Positions 8,501 through 16,930 of a stretch of 31,058 bases of DNA are shown here, piece by piece. The notes under the pieces are model-generated. The model did no database searches. It was not told where the DNA came from and worked only from the letters and a program-made list of their open reading frames with translations. Each line of letters starts with the position of its first letter. Position 1 is the stretch's first letter. This DNA comes from a virus: the IMG/VR virus record IMGVR_UViG_3300010354_000359, positions 1-31,058 of that record; one strand, given 5' to 3'. A program made the position numbers and the translations under genes.

Positions 8501-8583
8501 TAGCAAATAAAACAGACGCGGAATTATTTAATTTAGGTTATATGCCTGATGAATTTGACAGCGTAAGAAATGGTGGTGGCTAA
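5533..8583 (+). CDS. Large baseplate hub-like structural protein
   Basis: A 1016-aa protein between gp53 and gp5, the place expected for a central hub (gp27-like) component. It has two low-complexity regions: residues 115-250 (Thr/Asn/Ser-rich) and about 715-800 (Gly/Ser/Pro-rich). The first folded block is 250-715, containing PLAQLSSYSYIVTLYMIS, SEPYGFRFI and KRYDYWFTGQNTEVLDLDF. The last motif resembles a beta-strand segment of phage hub proteins. The second folded block is about 800-930 (LQIIGDPDFL, then FNRGRFVQTLSLIQPYF). The C-terminus carries LQEVQVTGVRK (964-974), a fourth TonB-box-like motif. The hub assignment is inferred from position and weak motif memory; a wedge or tail-completion role is not excluded. 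The ATG at 5533 follows gp53 by one base, with AGG nine bases upstream. The stop is two bases before gp5. Confidence 0.6.
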   Translation: MAIVNVNGPDATVRRWPKSSGSSQFVDVNISGTVNEKTLKPEMTVRLPGGKTLTGDINYWNGVKAAGGVPGLNEEQSYYMTQFLTQPTQTVKDSSGFPVQLKGFPALKEVYSSVDETLKEREREGTLPGNKTSTENLTLPDGTKVTTTTTNEVSEPVNPASENNPTPQPSTINQTPGDNADKKQLVGAADDDQNVNKVNSVDGTAPANQVVKDEFGLPVGTIIDPTGWGPSVGNSDQQSGQTSSKSSSSRRTYNPLAQLSSYSYIVTLYMISPDAYQAFIDSGRKKIDALSKATPVGEGSPPVEGGALIVAQTGGNNTTNRMSNLDYFIDNLRMTSYINTKTTGAAIASVSEISFTISEPYGFRFITDLKNAVKKLQSQSTSASYKSMTSLFKQFFILGIKYYGYDADGNLIKGTDKLYGNMVDPLGGDGLFENFYDIQIADFRFRLTGETVTYNVTAKVPVSQNVLGIKRGRLPTGATVQGKTVEDALIGEYGLFTNLNKKEEDKLKNGSVTYPNKFEVVFMGEAEKLIKKAPMVNQNDLDKARFGDPLLNTTKDVNETQAQAPPDPTTRIFSFTHDTSIISAIETIIKKSGYVVNALNTVYANSLAPDPKQKNYEQINQEPQTLRWFSVTSDIKKVDWDPKTNDWAYDLVYIIQVYEIPSMETPYYSTTSKYRGPHKRYDYWFTGQNTEVLDLDFALDNTYFLSVMGYGESKASPGTSSPGTRETGSAQRPGTGPSSGNGNTTSDSSGLKSDPKVAGNSSEAVKNATGGGEFSVMPGTVTNADKSTSLGVGLEAENTVATYLYDPQAFSTARLQIIGDPDFLIRDSTTTINSLYNQFYNTDGFTINANGGQVFVEIGFKEGVDYKDSNGLMTINDNILFLQYPDYVQKICENRIIYMVAQVDSLFNRGRFVQTLSLIQPYFPGSTTAPANSPPQSSPASNPNNSQTVSDPNKGTATANDDALQEVQVTGVRKQIPAAKSGEGRQSDNLANKTDAELFNLGYMPDEFDSVRNGGG

Positions 8584-8585
8584 AA

Positions 8586-11500
8586 ATGGCAATAGATGAA
8601 CAAAAAAGTAAAGGAAAACTAAAGCGTAGTAGCCCTACGTCCGGAGGATCAAATCCTGAATTAGTTCCTAAAATAGGTATTGTAAAAAATAACAGTGACA
8701 GTACACGTTCAGGGCGCATATGGGTTTATATTTCTGACAATAGCGGCACTGATCCTGAAGATAGTACTTCTTGGAGACCAGTATTCTTTTTAAGTCCATT
8801 TTATGGAAAAACAATTAATAGTGCTCCTAATACAGGTCAAGGTAATTACAAAGGTAATAGTCATAGTTATGGAATGTGGTTTAGCCCACCAGATATAGGA
8901 ACTGCTGTCTTATGTGTATTTGCTAACGGAGATTCAAACTTTGGTTATTATATAGGTTGTATTCCAGATCCGCAAGCACTGCACATGGTTCCTGCTATAG
9001 GCGCAAGCACTAATGTTGTACCTGGATCAGGAGAAGCAAGTAAGTATGGCGGCGCGGCACGTTTGCCGGTAACTAATGTCAATGCTAGTAACAAAGAAAT
9101 TACCAATACAGGGAAATATTTAACTGAATCAAAACCAGTACATCGTTATGTTGCTGCTACGATGTGGCAGCAAGGAATTTTACGCGACCCTATACGAGGC
9201 CCTATAAGTTCAAGTTCTCAAAGAGAAAATATTAGTAGAGTAGGTTTCGGTATTAGTACCCCTGGTAGACCTATTTACGAAGGTGGCTATAATGATAGCA
9301 ACGTTATTGACAATCTAGGTCCTGATAAAGCAGATAGTTTAAAAATTGTTGCACGTAGAGCCGGTCATAGTATAGTAATGGATGACGGTGACGTTATAGG
9401 TAGAGATCAATTAATAAGATTGCGTACGGCTGACGGACATCAAATTACTATGAGTGACGACGGCCAAACAATTTTTATTATTCATAAAAATGGTCAAAGT
9501 TACGTAGAATTAGGTAAAGAAGGTACAGTAGACATTTATTCTACCAACAGTATAAATTTAAGAACACAAGGTGATCTTAACCTTCATGCCGATAATAATT
9601 TAAACATTCATGCAGGTAAAAATTTAAATATTTTTGCAGGCGAAGCAATGCATGTTCAAAGCACCAAAGAATTTAAATTAAGAGCAGGTGCAGACTTAAG
9701 TATTTTTACTTCATCAATTTTTACAGCAAAAGCGTCTGGTGCAATGAGTTTAGAAAGCACAGGCGATATTAGTATGGCGTCATCGGCTAAAGCATTTGTA
9801 AATGGAAGTAGAGTGAATTTAAATTCAGGAAAGACAGGTACGACTCCTAAAGAGGTGCCAATTATTGATCAAGTCCTTCACACAGACACTTTATTTGACT
9901 CATCTACAGGTTACAATGCCGCACCTGGTAAACTAAAAAGTATTACTAGCAGAGCACCTGCACATGCTCCATGGGCAAATGCAGGTCAAGGTGTAGATGT
10001 TAAAAGTAATTTAAATGCAGGATCTAATCTGCCTGCTAAACCAAATGCAGCAACCAGTGCAATAAATTCTGCTGCTAGAGCCGGCGGTGTAACTAATCCC
10101 GTATCTAATGCAACAATTGCTAAAACTCCAGTAGGTCAAAATATAAGCGGGGCTTTTGATAAAAACGCAACACAAGCATTATCTGCACAAATTGCAACAA
10201 ATGCTGCTGCTGGTCCAGCAGCAGATGCAGTCAAAAAGGGTGCTGCCTTAGTAAACAATGTCAGCAGCGGAAACACATTGGCTATTGGACAATTCGCTCA
10301 AACTCCTAAACAACTTGAGTTAGCAGGAATATTAAAACCGGGTTCAGCAGGACTAGTAGATAGTTTAATTGCTACAGGATCAAATATCACAGAAGCCATG
10401 CCTAACTCATTGTTTACAGGTAAACCTGGAGCCGAAAACTTGTCTGCATTCGTTAATAATTTAGGTGCGCAGCAAGAATCTCTTACAAAAAATTTACAAG
10501 TGGTTCAAACGAAATTGCAAAATGCAGGAGCAATAACAGGAAATGAGTCAAGTACTGCAATAGGGGGAGTAATTCTTTCTGCTGCTAATAACGGAACAAC
10601 TAGTGTTCTTGAAACTATGCAAACTGCAAAGTTATCTGACTTTTTACCTGCAAAATCACCTAACTCACAATCGTTTACAGATAAACTAGACCAAACTCTA
10701 GCTGATGTCTCACAGGGAAATTATGCAAGCAAATTAGGTGAAACAGGAGCAGGTGCTTTAGACGGATTACAAACATCTTTAAGTGCTTTGTACAATTCTA
10801 ATTTTAATAAAGTTACTCCTACACAGCAGGGTGTTATAGCAGATGCTTTTAATGCGATTACAACTTCCTTACCTACATTAGTACCAAATCAACCTCAAAA
10901 TTTAACAAGTGAGGCACAGAAAGCATCAGAAAAAACTAATGCTGCATCAATAGGCAGTCAAACAAATAATGACGGGCAAACATTATTTGGTATCGGCACA
11001 AACATAGCACAAGATAAATTATCAAGTTCTGTTGCTAAAAAATTATCTGGAAATAATAGTGATCCACTAACTGCATCCATAGTACTTCCTTTAGCAAGTA
11101 GTTTAGCATCATCATTAATAGAAGCAGCAAAGCCTAAAACAAATACTAGTGCTGATATCACAAGTACATCACAAACTGTTGCTTCGGCTATCACAGATCC
11201 TGCAACTGCATTAAAAACTACTACAAATAATCTGTCTGGATTAAAAAATGCAGCACAAACCATATCTTCTGGAATAGTATCGTCTACTGCAGCCACTATG
11301 GCTTCAGGTGTAAATAATTTGCCCGGAGGTCAAGAAGCAATATCGGCTATTAACAATTTAGCAAATGTAAGTCAAAATATTCCAAATACTACTGACCTTA
11401 AATTAGCAATACAAAATGGTGCAGCAGAAAGTATTAATAACGTACAAAATACGTTAGGAAATAACCCAACGTTACAATTAATTAATGCTACTGCTAGCGA

Positions 11501-12170
11501 TGTCACGGCACTAGCAAGTAAAGAAGGTTTACAAAAGTTGGTTAATGCGGGTTTACCTGCAGGCAAAGTCGCAGAAATACAAAATCAATTATCTGCAATT
11601 ACATCACAAGGAAGTGGTATTAAAATGCCATCAATAGGTATTAATACAAATGATAGAAGTTCTGTGGAGGCGGGAGTAAAAGATGCGCTTGAAGATCCGG
11701 GTATACCTGCTCCTGTTTACGGAGAAGTTAATAAGGCTGCACTGGAACCTAAAGTTAAACAAAATGAAGATAAACTTAAATCACTCTTTAAAATCGTACA
11801 GGAAAAAGACAACAAATATCAATCAGCGTATGATGAATTTGAAGCAGCACAAAAAGCCTACGACCAAGCACAAAAAAATCTTGTTCAGGGTGATCCATCA
11901 ATTAGCAGGCTAGCACAAGCCAGGGATCAGAAATTTGCTGAAGTAGAGAAGGCAGAGCAGGAATTAAAGCAAGCGGATGAAACGTATGAAAGCGCATTAT
12001 ACAATACTAAACGCAGTGTACAACCTAGTAACGTGTCTGTAACTACAGGTTCTCCCGATAATAATCTAGTTGTGTACAGGGCCACTAATGCACAGGGTGA
12101 TGAAGAAGTAGGTTGGGTAGAAAAAAAGACTACAACTACTACCAGTAAAGTCAAACCTAAAGGAACATAA
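8586..12170 (+). CDS. 5: Baseplate central spike gp5, lysozyme-less with long C-terminal extension
   Basis: Spike subunit that trimerises at the tip of the tail and pierces the outer membrane. Residues 30-130 form the OB-fold: GRIWVYI, then MWFSPPDIGTAVLCVFANGD. A linker holds WQQGILRDPIRG (about 193-204) and FGISTPGRPIYEGG. Residues 250-415 are the triple-stranded beta-helix, with repeated short strands such as NLNIHAGKNLNIFAGEAMHV. No lysozyme domain lies between the OB-fold and helix, unlike T4 gp5 (575 aa). Residues 415-1050 are an Ala/Asn/Ser/Thr-rich extension with imperfect repeats. Residues 1052-1145 are a charged coiled-coil, followed by a short tail with GWVEKK and a Thr run. The ATG is two bases after the hub stop. 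The gp5 assignment is secure; the role of the extension is unknown. Confidence 0.88.
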   Translation: MAIDEQKSKGKLKRSSPTSGGSNPELVPKIGIVKNNSDSTRSGRIWVYISDNSGTDPEDSTSWRPVFFLSPFYGKTINSAPNTGQGNYKGNSHSYGMWFSPPDIGTAVLCVFANGDSNFGYYIGCIPDPQALHMVPAIGASTNVVPGSGEASKYGGAARLPVTNVNASNKEITNTGKYLTESKPVHRYVAATMWQQGILRDPIRGPISSSSQRENISRVGFGISTPGRPIYEGGYNDSNVIDNLGPDKADSLKIVARRAGHSIVMDDGDVIGRDQLIRLRTADGHQITMSDDGQTIFIIHKNGQSYVELGKEGTVDIYSTNSINLRTQGDLNLHADNNLNIHAGKNLNIFAGEAMHVQSTKEFKLRAGADLSIFTSSIFTAKASGAMSLESTGDISMASSAKAFVNGSRVNLNSGKTGTTPKEVPIIDQVLHTDTLFDSSTGYNAAPGKLKSITSRAPAHAPWANAGQGVDVKSNLNAGSNLPAKPNAATSAINSAARAGGVTNPVSNATIAKTPVGQNISGAFDKNATQALSAQIATNAAAGPAADAVKKGAALVNNVSSGNTLAIGQFAQTPKQLELAGILKPGSAGLVDSLIATGSNITEAMPNSLFTGKPGAENLSAFVNNLGAQQESLTKNLQVVQTKLQNAGAITGNESSTAIGGVILSAANNGTTSVLETMQTAKLSDFLPAKSPNSQSFTDKLDQTLADVSQGNYASKLGETGAGALDGLQTSLSALYNSNFNKVTPTQQGVIADAFNAITTSLPTLVPNQPQNLTSEAQKASEKTNAASIGSQTNNDGQTLFGIGTNIAQDKLSSSVAKKLSGNNSDPLTASIVLPLASSLASSLIEAAKPKTNTSADITSTSQTVASAITDPATALKTTTNNLSGLKNAAQTISSGIVSSTAATMASGVNNLPGGQEAISAINNLANVSQNIPNTTDLKLAIQNGAAESINNVQNTLGNNPTLQLINATASDVTALASKEGLQKLVNAGLPAGKVAEIQNQLSAITSQGSGIKMPSIGINTNDRSSVEAGVKDALEDPGIPAPVYGEVNKAALEPKVKQNEDKLKSLFKIVQEKDNKYQSAYDEFEAAQKAYDQAQKNLVQGDPSISRLAQARDQKFAEVEKAEQELKQADETYESALYNTKRSVQPSNVSVTTGSPDNNLVVYRATNAQGDEEVGWVEKKTTTTTSKVKPKGT

Positions 12171-12173
12171 ATA
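12166..12173 (+). promoter_or_regulatory. Late-like octamer CATAAATA before gp25 (weak)
   Basis: CATAAATA overlaps the end of gp5 and stands five bases before the gp25 ATG (12179). A T4 late start would fall at or next to the ATG and give an almost leaderless message. It could equally be chance. The possible ribosome site AAAGGA (12159-12164) is 14 bases from the ATG, longer than usual. Confidence 0.25.
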
Positions 12174-12178
12174 GTTTT

Positions 12179-12628
12179 ATGGCAGAGTATATAGGTTTTT
12201 CAACAATTAATGCAAACAAGCCAAAAACGGTCGGTGCTCCCATAGGTTATCAGGGAGGCACAGGTACCGTTACAAATTCTATTATTACTGGTAAAAAATT
12301 CCGTCTTGTGGATACGCAACTTGTAATTCAAGATTTTTTAAATGCATTAAACATTAGAAGGGGAACTAAAGTAGGGCAACCTCAATACGGTACTGATTTG
12401 TGGAATTTTGTTTTTCAGCCTAATGTTCCTGAAGTTCAGCAAGCATTACAGGAAGAAATCACACGAATTGCAAGCGCAGATCCGCGCATACAGTTAAATT
12501 ATGTAAGCGTTTATCCAAGAGATAATGGTATACTTCTTGAAGTTGAAATGGCTATTGTACCATTTAATCAAGCATCATTATTAAGCATATTTTTTAATTC
12601 AGCAACTAATACAGCGTCTTTAGCTTAA
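12179..12628 (+). CDS. 25: Baseplate wedge subunit gp25
   Basis: Small wedge protein that, with gp6 and gp53, forms the core bundle starting sheath assembly; relatives occur in type VI secretion (TssE). The 149-aa sequence has the family pattern FRLVDTQLVIQDFLNALNIR, then GTKVGQPQYGTDLW, then the core motif DPR (the EPR motif of the family, with Asp for Glu) in ITRIASADPRIQL. The N-terminus, with GFST and a Gly-rich stretch, is typical of gp25 from other T4-like phages. T4 gp25 is 132 aa, so the length is normal. It starts eight bases after gp5, with no close Shine-Dalgarno. Confidence 0.93.
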   Translation: MAEYIGFSTINANKPKTVGAPIGYQGGTGTVTNSIITGKKFRLVDTQLVIQDFLNALNIRRGTKVGQPQYGTDLWNFVFQPNVPEVQQALQEEITRIASADPRIQLNYVSVYPRDNGILLEVEMAIVPFNQASLLSIFFNSATNTASLA

Positions 12629-12648
12629 AAACACAGTTTTTATGGTTA

Positions 12649-12656
12649 GATAAATA
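12649..12656 (+). promoter_or_regulatory. T4-late-type promoter (GATAAATA) for gp6 and the giant gene
   Basis: The octamer is identical to the one at 3501 and, like it, is followed by ATA. It lies 18 bases before the gp6 ATG, inside the only sizeable gap (46 bases) of the rightward block. A ribosome site, AGAGAG (12664-12669), follows. Sharing the octamer-leader layout with the tube-cap gene makes it the better-supported start of a second late transcript. Confidence 0.65.
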
Positions 12657-12663
12657 ATAAAAC

Positions 12664-12669
12664 AGAGAG
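12664..12669 (+). promoter_or_regulatory. Ribosome binding site of gp6
   Basis: AGAGAG lies five bases before the ATG at 12675. Only this gene and the tube-cap gene have a clear site directly after a GATAAATA octamer; most other genes in the block rely on close stop-start spacing. Confidence 0.6.
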
Positions 12670-12674
12670 TTATT

Positions 12675-15600
12675 ATGGCTACAAGTTCTAGACAAAGTGC
12701 TTTGTTTGGTGTTAACGATTGGAAAGCAATCTACCAAACCTTTCGTGAGGCTGATTTCCAGAGTTACGATTATGAGACACTAAGAAAAAGTTTTATAGAT
12801 TATCTACGCACTTATTATCCTGAAACATATAACGATTACATTGAAAGTAGTGAATTTATTGCACTACTTGACGTTATGGCATTTATGGGTCAGGGTCTTG
12901 CATTTAGAAATGACTTAAATGCCCGCGAAAACTTTATTGATACGGCTGAACGTAGAGACAGTGTTATTAAACTTGCTAACCTTGTAAGTTACACTCCAAA
13001 ACGCAACCTTGAAGCACAAGGTTTATTAAAAGTAACAAGTATACAGACCACACAAAATTTAGTAGATTTTAATGGTATAAACTTAAGTAATTTAACAGTA
13101 CTTTGGAATGATCCAGCAAATCCAAATTGGTTTGAACAATTTAACACTATAATAAATGCTGCGCTAGTAGATAGTCAACGTATCGGTAGACCAGGAAACA
13201 TTGCAGAAATTTTAGGTGTAACTACAGCAGAATACGCACTACAGATTCCTGCAGAAAGTTTACCAATTGTTCCATTTAGTAGTACTATTGATGGGATTAC
13301 CATGAATTTTGAATTGGTAAGTGTTACTAGTGTTGATCAAGATTATCTCTACGAAATTCCTCCTGCACCAACAGGACGTTTTAATATGGTCTATCAAAAC
13401 GATAGATTAGGTTTTGCAAGTCCAAACACAGGATACTTTTTTTATTTTAAACAAGGATCACTTACAAATTTTGATTTTGTGCTTGAGCAGCAGATCGCAA
13501 ATCAGGCAGTAGCAATAGATATTCAAGGTATTAATAATGAAGATACTTGGTTATACCAATTAAATCTTAATAATAATACTAGAACGTTATGGAATAAAGT
13601 TGATAATGTTTATGCGAATGCCTATCTGCAAACAGAAACAAGTAAGAAAAGTATATTCAGCGTAAGTTCAAGATTCAACGATCAAGTAACTTATAATTTT
13701 GGTGACGGGGTATTCAGCAATATACCAGTAGGTACATTCAGAGCCTATGTAAGATCAAGCAACGGTCTAACATATACAATTGATCCTAGCGAAATGCAGG
13801 GTATAACTGTAGCATTTAATTACATTACTCGCCAGGGAAAAACAGAAACTTTAGCCATAGGATTACAACTTACACAACCAGTAAGTAATGCACAAGCAAG
13901 AGAAAGTTTACCAAGTATCAAGCAACGTGCTCCAACACGTTACTATACACAAAATCGTATGGTTAACGGTGAAGATTATAACAATTTTCCATACACGTTA
14001 TACAGTTCTATTATTAAATCAAAAGCAATTAATCGTAGCAGTGTAGGCGTTAGTAAAAACTTAGATTTATTAGATCCTACCGGAAAATATTCAAGCACAA
14101 ACACATTTGCTGATGACGGTGCTATTTGGGAAAATAATGATGATGCGGTTTTATTACTTTCAATTAATAACTCACCCAGCGATATTATTAGTTTTTTATC
14201 AGATACACTAGCCAGTGTATTAGCAACTAATAGGTCTAATCAGTATTACATTAATCAATCTAGCGACAGTACAACAGCGTGGTATAAAAGATTTAATTTA
14301 CCAACAGATCCGTCAGATCCAGTAACTGGCTCTGAAGTGATGTATTGGAATAGTAGCACAGTAGATGCAAATAGTCAAACAGGATATTTTTATACTTTAA
14401 GTCAAAGTATAGAACTTCCCGCTTACGTTGGCATTTTCTCTACAACGAATGCAAAATATGTAACCAAAGGTGCATTGTTAAAATTTAAAGCACCTGCAAA
14501 CTATTATTTTGATAGTAATAATAGATTGGTTGAAGGAGTTTCAGGACCTAATAAGCCGAATACGTTATGGACAACTGTTCTCAATGTAATCGGTGATGGT
14601 AGTAATGCAGGTCAAGGTCAATTTTCAAACGGCACCGGACCAGTAACATTAAACGGTTATGTTCCTGCAGAATGTATTTTAGAACAAATTATACCTGCTT
14701 TTGATAACTCATTACCTATTGAAGTAATACAAGATGCGATAATTAAAATGGAATTACAGCAAAGTTTTTCATTTGTGTTTAATAATTCCTTATTAATAAA
14801 TCAAAATAGATGGGTAGTAAGACCAGTTAATGATCCTAACTGGTTTGTAAAATTTACTTCTGACCCTTCTATTAATAGATATACAGTTACAGTAAAATCA
14901 TTAAAATATTATTTTGGTAGTGTTAGCGAAACAAGATTTACTTTTGCTTTAGACGAAATTGTATACGATCCATTTACTGGCAAAATATTACAAGATTACG
15001 TAAATGTTTTGGGAGTTAACACTCAGCCTGAGTCTGTTAATGCATTAGGTAGAGATTATAAAGTTAATATTATTGGACAGACTGTAGAAACTGATGGATA
15101 TGTAAATGATTTTGAAGTTGAAGTAAGCGCCACAGATGTTAACAATAAACAACTTATTTTAAATCCTGATTTCTTTACTACAATTACTGGCGTAACAGCA
15201 AATGGTAACAATGCAGGATTTTATGTATTTTTTGAAACAGTTCAAGATCCAATTAATTTAACAAGACTTCAAATTGTACCAGTAGGAACAATTAATTACC
15301 AATATAGTACAAAAAATGAAATTGAAGTTATAAAGTATGAATATCCAGTAGGACAGATATTTTTTGCAAATGAAGAACCTATAGAGTCTGATCCAACATT
15401 AAAAGGTGTCTTTTATAAAACTGTTCAAGATACTTCAGTCACCACATTAAGTTATATTTTAGTAGTGCAAGATCAGTTTTCTATCAAGTACGGTAGACAA
15501 GGATTGAGTTATCAATATCGTCATAATAGTAATAATACTACACGTATTGATCCTGCAACTACAAATATTATTGATTTATATGTAGTTACACAAGCATACT

Positions 15601-16118
15601 ATACAGCATACCAAAATTATATACAGGATTCTACAAACACTGTTCCTAAACCAGCGACACCTACGATTGCTGAGTTAAGTGCAAGTTATAGCAAAGTTCA
15701 AGATTACAAAATGTTGAGTGATTCAGTGGTCTTAAATAGTGTAGTGTTTAAACCTTTATTTGGACCCAAAGCAGACTCAGCACTTAGAGGTACAATTAAA
15801 GTAATTAAAACTAACACAACAACAGCAAGTGATAGCGAAATACGTAGCGCGGTACTAACAGCAATGAACACATATTTTGATATTAATAATTGGAATTTCG
15901 GCGATACATTTTTCTTTTCAGAATTAAGCGCCTACTTACATAATCAGTTAGGAGATTTAATAAGTTCAGCAGTTTTAGTGCCAAACAATCCTAATGAACC
16001 TTTTGGAACATTATATGAAATAAAAAGTGCCCCATATGAAATTTTTGTCAATGCCGCAACTGCTGAAAACATTTTAGTTATCGCAGCACTAACTCCAAAT
16101 GAACTACAAATAGTATAA
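12675..16118 (+). CDS. 6: Baseplate wedge subunit gp6 (baseplate J family), enlarged
   Basis: Main wedge protein; in T4, gp6 dimers join neighbouring wedges into the ring around the hub. The N-terminal 115 residues carry the family signature: FREADFQSYDYETLRKSFI, YIESSEFIALLDVMAFMGQG, and FRNDLNARENFIDTAERRDSV with SYTPKR. The middle is beta-rich. The baseplate-J C-terminal block is also visible, with KPLFGPKADSALRGTIKV and WNFGDTFFFSELSAYLHNQL. At 1147 aa it is nearly twice T4 gp6 (660 aa), so extra domains lie in the middle (roughly 400-1000). Expressed after the GATAAATA promoter with AGAGAG upstream. It ends two bases before the giant gene. Confidence 0.92.
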   Translation: MATSSRQSALFGVNDWKAIYQTFREADFQSYDYETLRKSFIDYLRTYYPETYNDYIESSEFIALLDVMAFMGQGLAFRNDLNARENFIDTAERRDSVIKLANLVSYTPKRNLEAQGLLKVTSIQTTQNLVDFNGINLSNLTVLWNDPANPNWFEQFNTIINAALVDSQRIGRPGNIAEILGVTTAEYALQIPAESLPIVPFSSTIDGITMNFELVSVTSVDQDYLYEIPPAPTGRFNMVYQNDRLGFASPNTGYFFYFKQGSLTNFDFVLEQQIANQAVAIDIQGINNEDTWLYQLNLNNNTRTLWNKVDNVYANAYLQTETSKKSIFSVSSRFNDQVTYNFGDGVFSNIPVGTFRAYVRSSNGLTYTIDPSEMQGITVAFNYITRQGKTETLAIGLQLTQPVSNAQARESLPSIKQRAPTRYYTQNRMVNGEDYNNFPYTLYSSIIKSKAINRSSVGVSKNLDLLDPTGKYSSTNTFADDGAIWENNDDAVLLLSINNSPSDIISFLSDTLASVLATNRSNQYYINQSSDSTTAWYKRFNLPTDPSDPVTGSEVMYWNSSTVDANSQTGYFYTLSQSIELPAYVGIFSTTNAKYVTKGALLKFKAPANYYFDSNNRLVEGVSGPNKPNTLWTTVLNVIGDGSNAGQGQFSNGTGPVTLNGYVPAECILEQIIPAFDNSLPIEVIQDAIIKMELQQSFSFVFNNSLLINQNRWVVRPVNDPNWFVKFTSDPSINRYTVTVKSLKYYFGSVSETRFTFALDEIVYDPFTGKILQDYVNVLGVNTQPESVNALGRDYKVNIIGQTVETDGYVNDFEVEVSATDVNNKQLILNPDFFTTITGVTANGNNAGFYVFFETVQDPINLTRLQIVPVGTINYQYSTKNEIEVIKYEYPVGQIFFANEEPIESDPTLKGVFYKTVQDTSVTTLSYILVVQDQFSIKYGRQGLSYQYRHNSNNTTRIDPATTNIIDLYVVTQAYYTAYQNYIQDSTNTVPKPATPTIAELSASYSKVQDYKMLSDSVVLNSVVFKPLFGPKADSALRGTIKVIKTNTTTASDSEIRSAVLTAMNTYFDINNWNFGDTFFFSELSAYLHNQLGDLISSAVLVPNNPNEPFGTLYEIKSAPYEIFVNAATAENILVIAALTPNELQIV

Positions 16119-16120
16119 AA

Positions 16121-16930
16121 ATGACACGCATAAGAACATTAGAATTTTTACCAGAAATTTTTCAAACGCCTACTAACGATCAGTTTTTATCGGCTACACT
16201 AGATCAATTGGTCAATCCTCCTGTAACACGAAAGATACAGGGATTTGTAGGTAGCACTATAGGTTACGGTGTTAATGCTAACGATTATTATGTTACCGAA
16301 CCCACAAAAACTAGAACTGACTATCAATTAGAACCAGGTGTTGTCTTCTTAAAAAATAATCAAACAAAAGCAAATGATTTTTTAAGTTACCCTGGTATTT
16401 TAGATGCATTAAAACTTCAATATGGATTGACTAATAATAATGCTGATTTATTTGAAAGTCAATTTTATAGTTGGGACAGTTTCACAGATTTAGATAAAAT
16501 TATAAACTTTAATCAATATTACTGGTTACCACAAGGTCCTCCTGCCGTTACAGTTACTAATGAAGTAGTTTATTTAGAAAATGAATACGATGTAATAAGC
16601 GCAGAAAATACATATCAAATAAAACCGTTAGGTGCAACTGGATATTCTGACAATCCAACTCTAACATTAATACGCGGCGGCACTTATACGTTTTTGGTTG
16701 ATCAAGATTCAGAATTTTGGATTCAAGGTGCGCCCGGTATAAATGGAACCAGTTTAACACAAACTAATTTTAGTGTTAGATTGACGGAATTAGGCGGTGT
16801 GATTAATAACGGTGCAACATCTGGTACTATAACATTTAATGTTCCTGCCAAAGATGCAATGAATCAATATAACTATGATGCGGCAATCGGTGTGCCTGCA
16901 TTTGTTGTTTCAAACAAAAGTATTGAACAA
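16121..16930 (+). other. N-terminal module of the giant protein, with cupredoxin-like segment
   Basis: Residues 1-270. FYSWDSFTDLDKIINFNQYY and YWLPQGPPAV are strongly patterned and look like the anchoring part of the family. Around residue 180, LTLIRGGTYTFLVDQ followed by FWIQGAPG resembles the small cupredoxin-like beta domain pattern (RG.TYTF.V, FWI) seen in phage structural proteins. Metal ligands are not evident, so a structural rather than redox role is likely. Confidence 0.5.

Noticed and set aside
12627-12641. AAAAAC-ACA-GTTTTT inverted repeat after gp25, as a terminator
   Set aside because: The stem has a single G-C pair and no T-run beyond the stem, too weak for an intrinsic terminator. 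It may be chance in AT-rich sequence.
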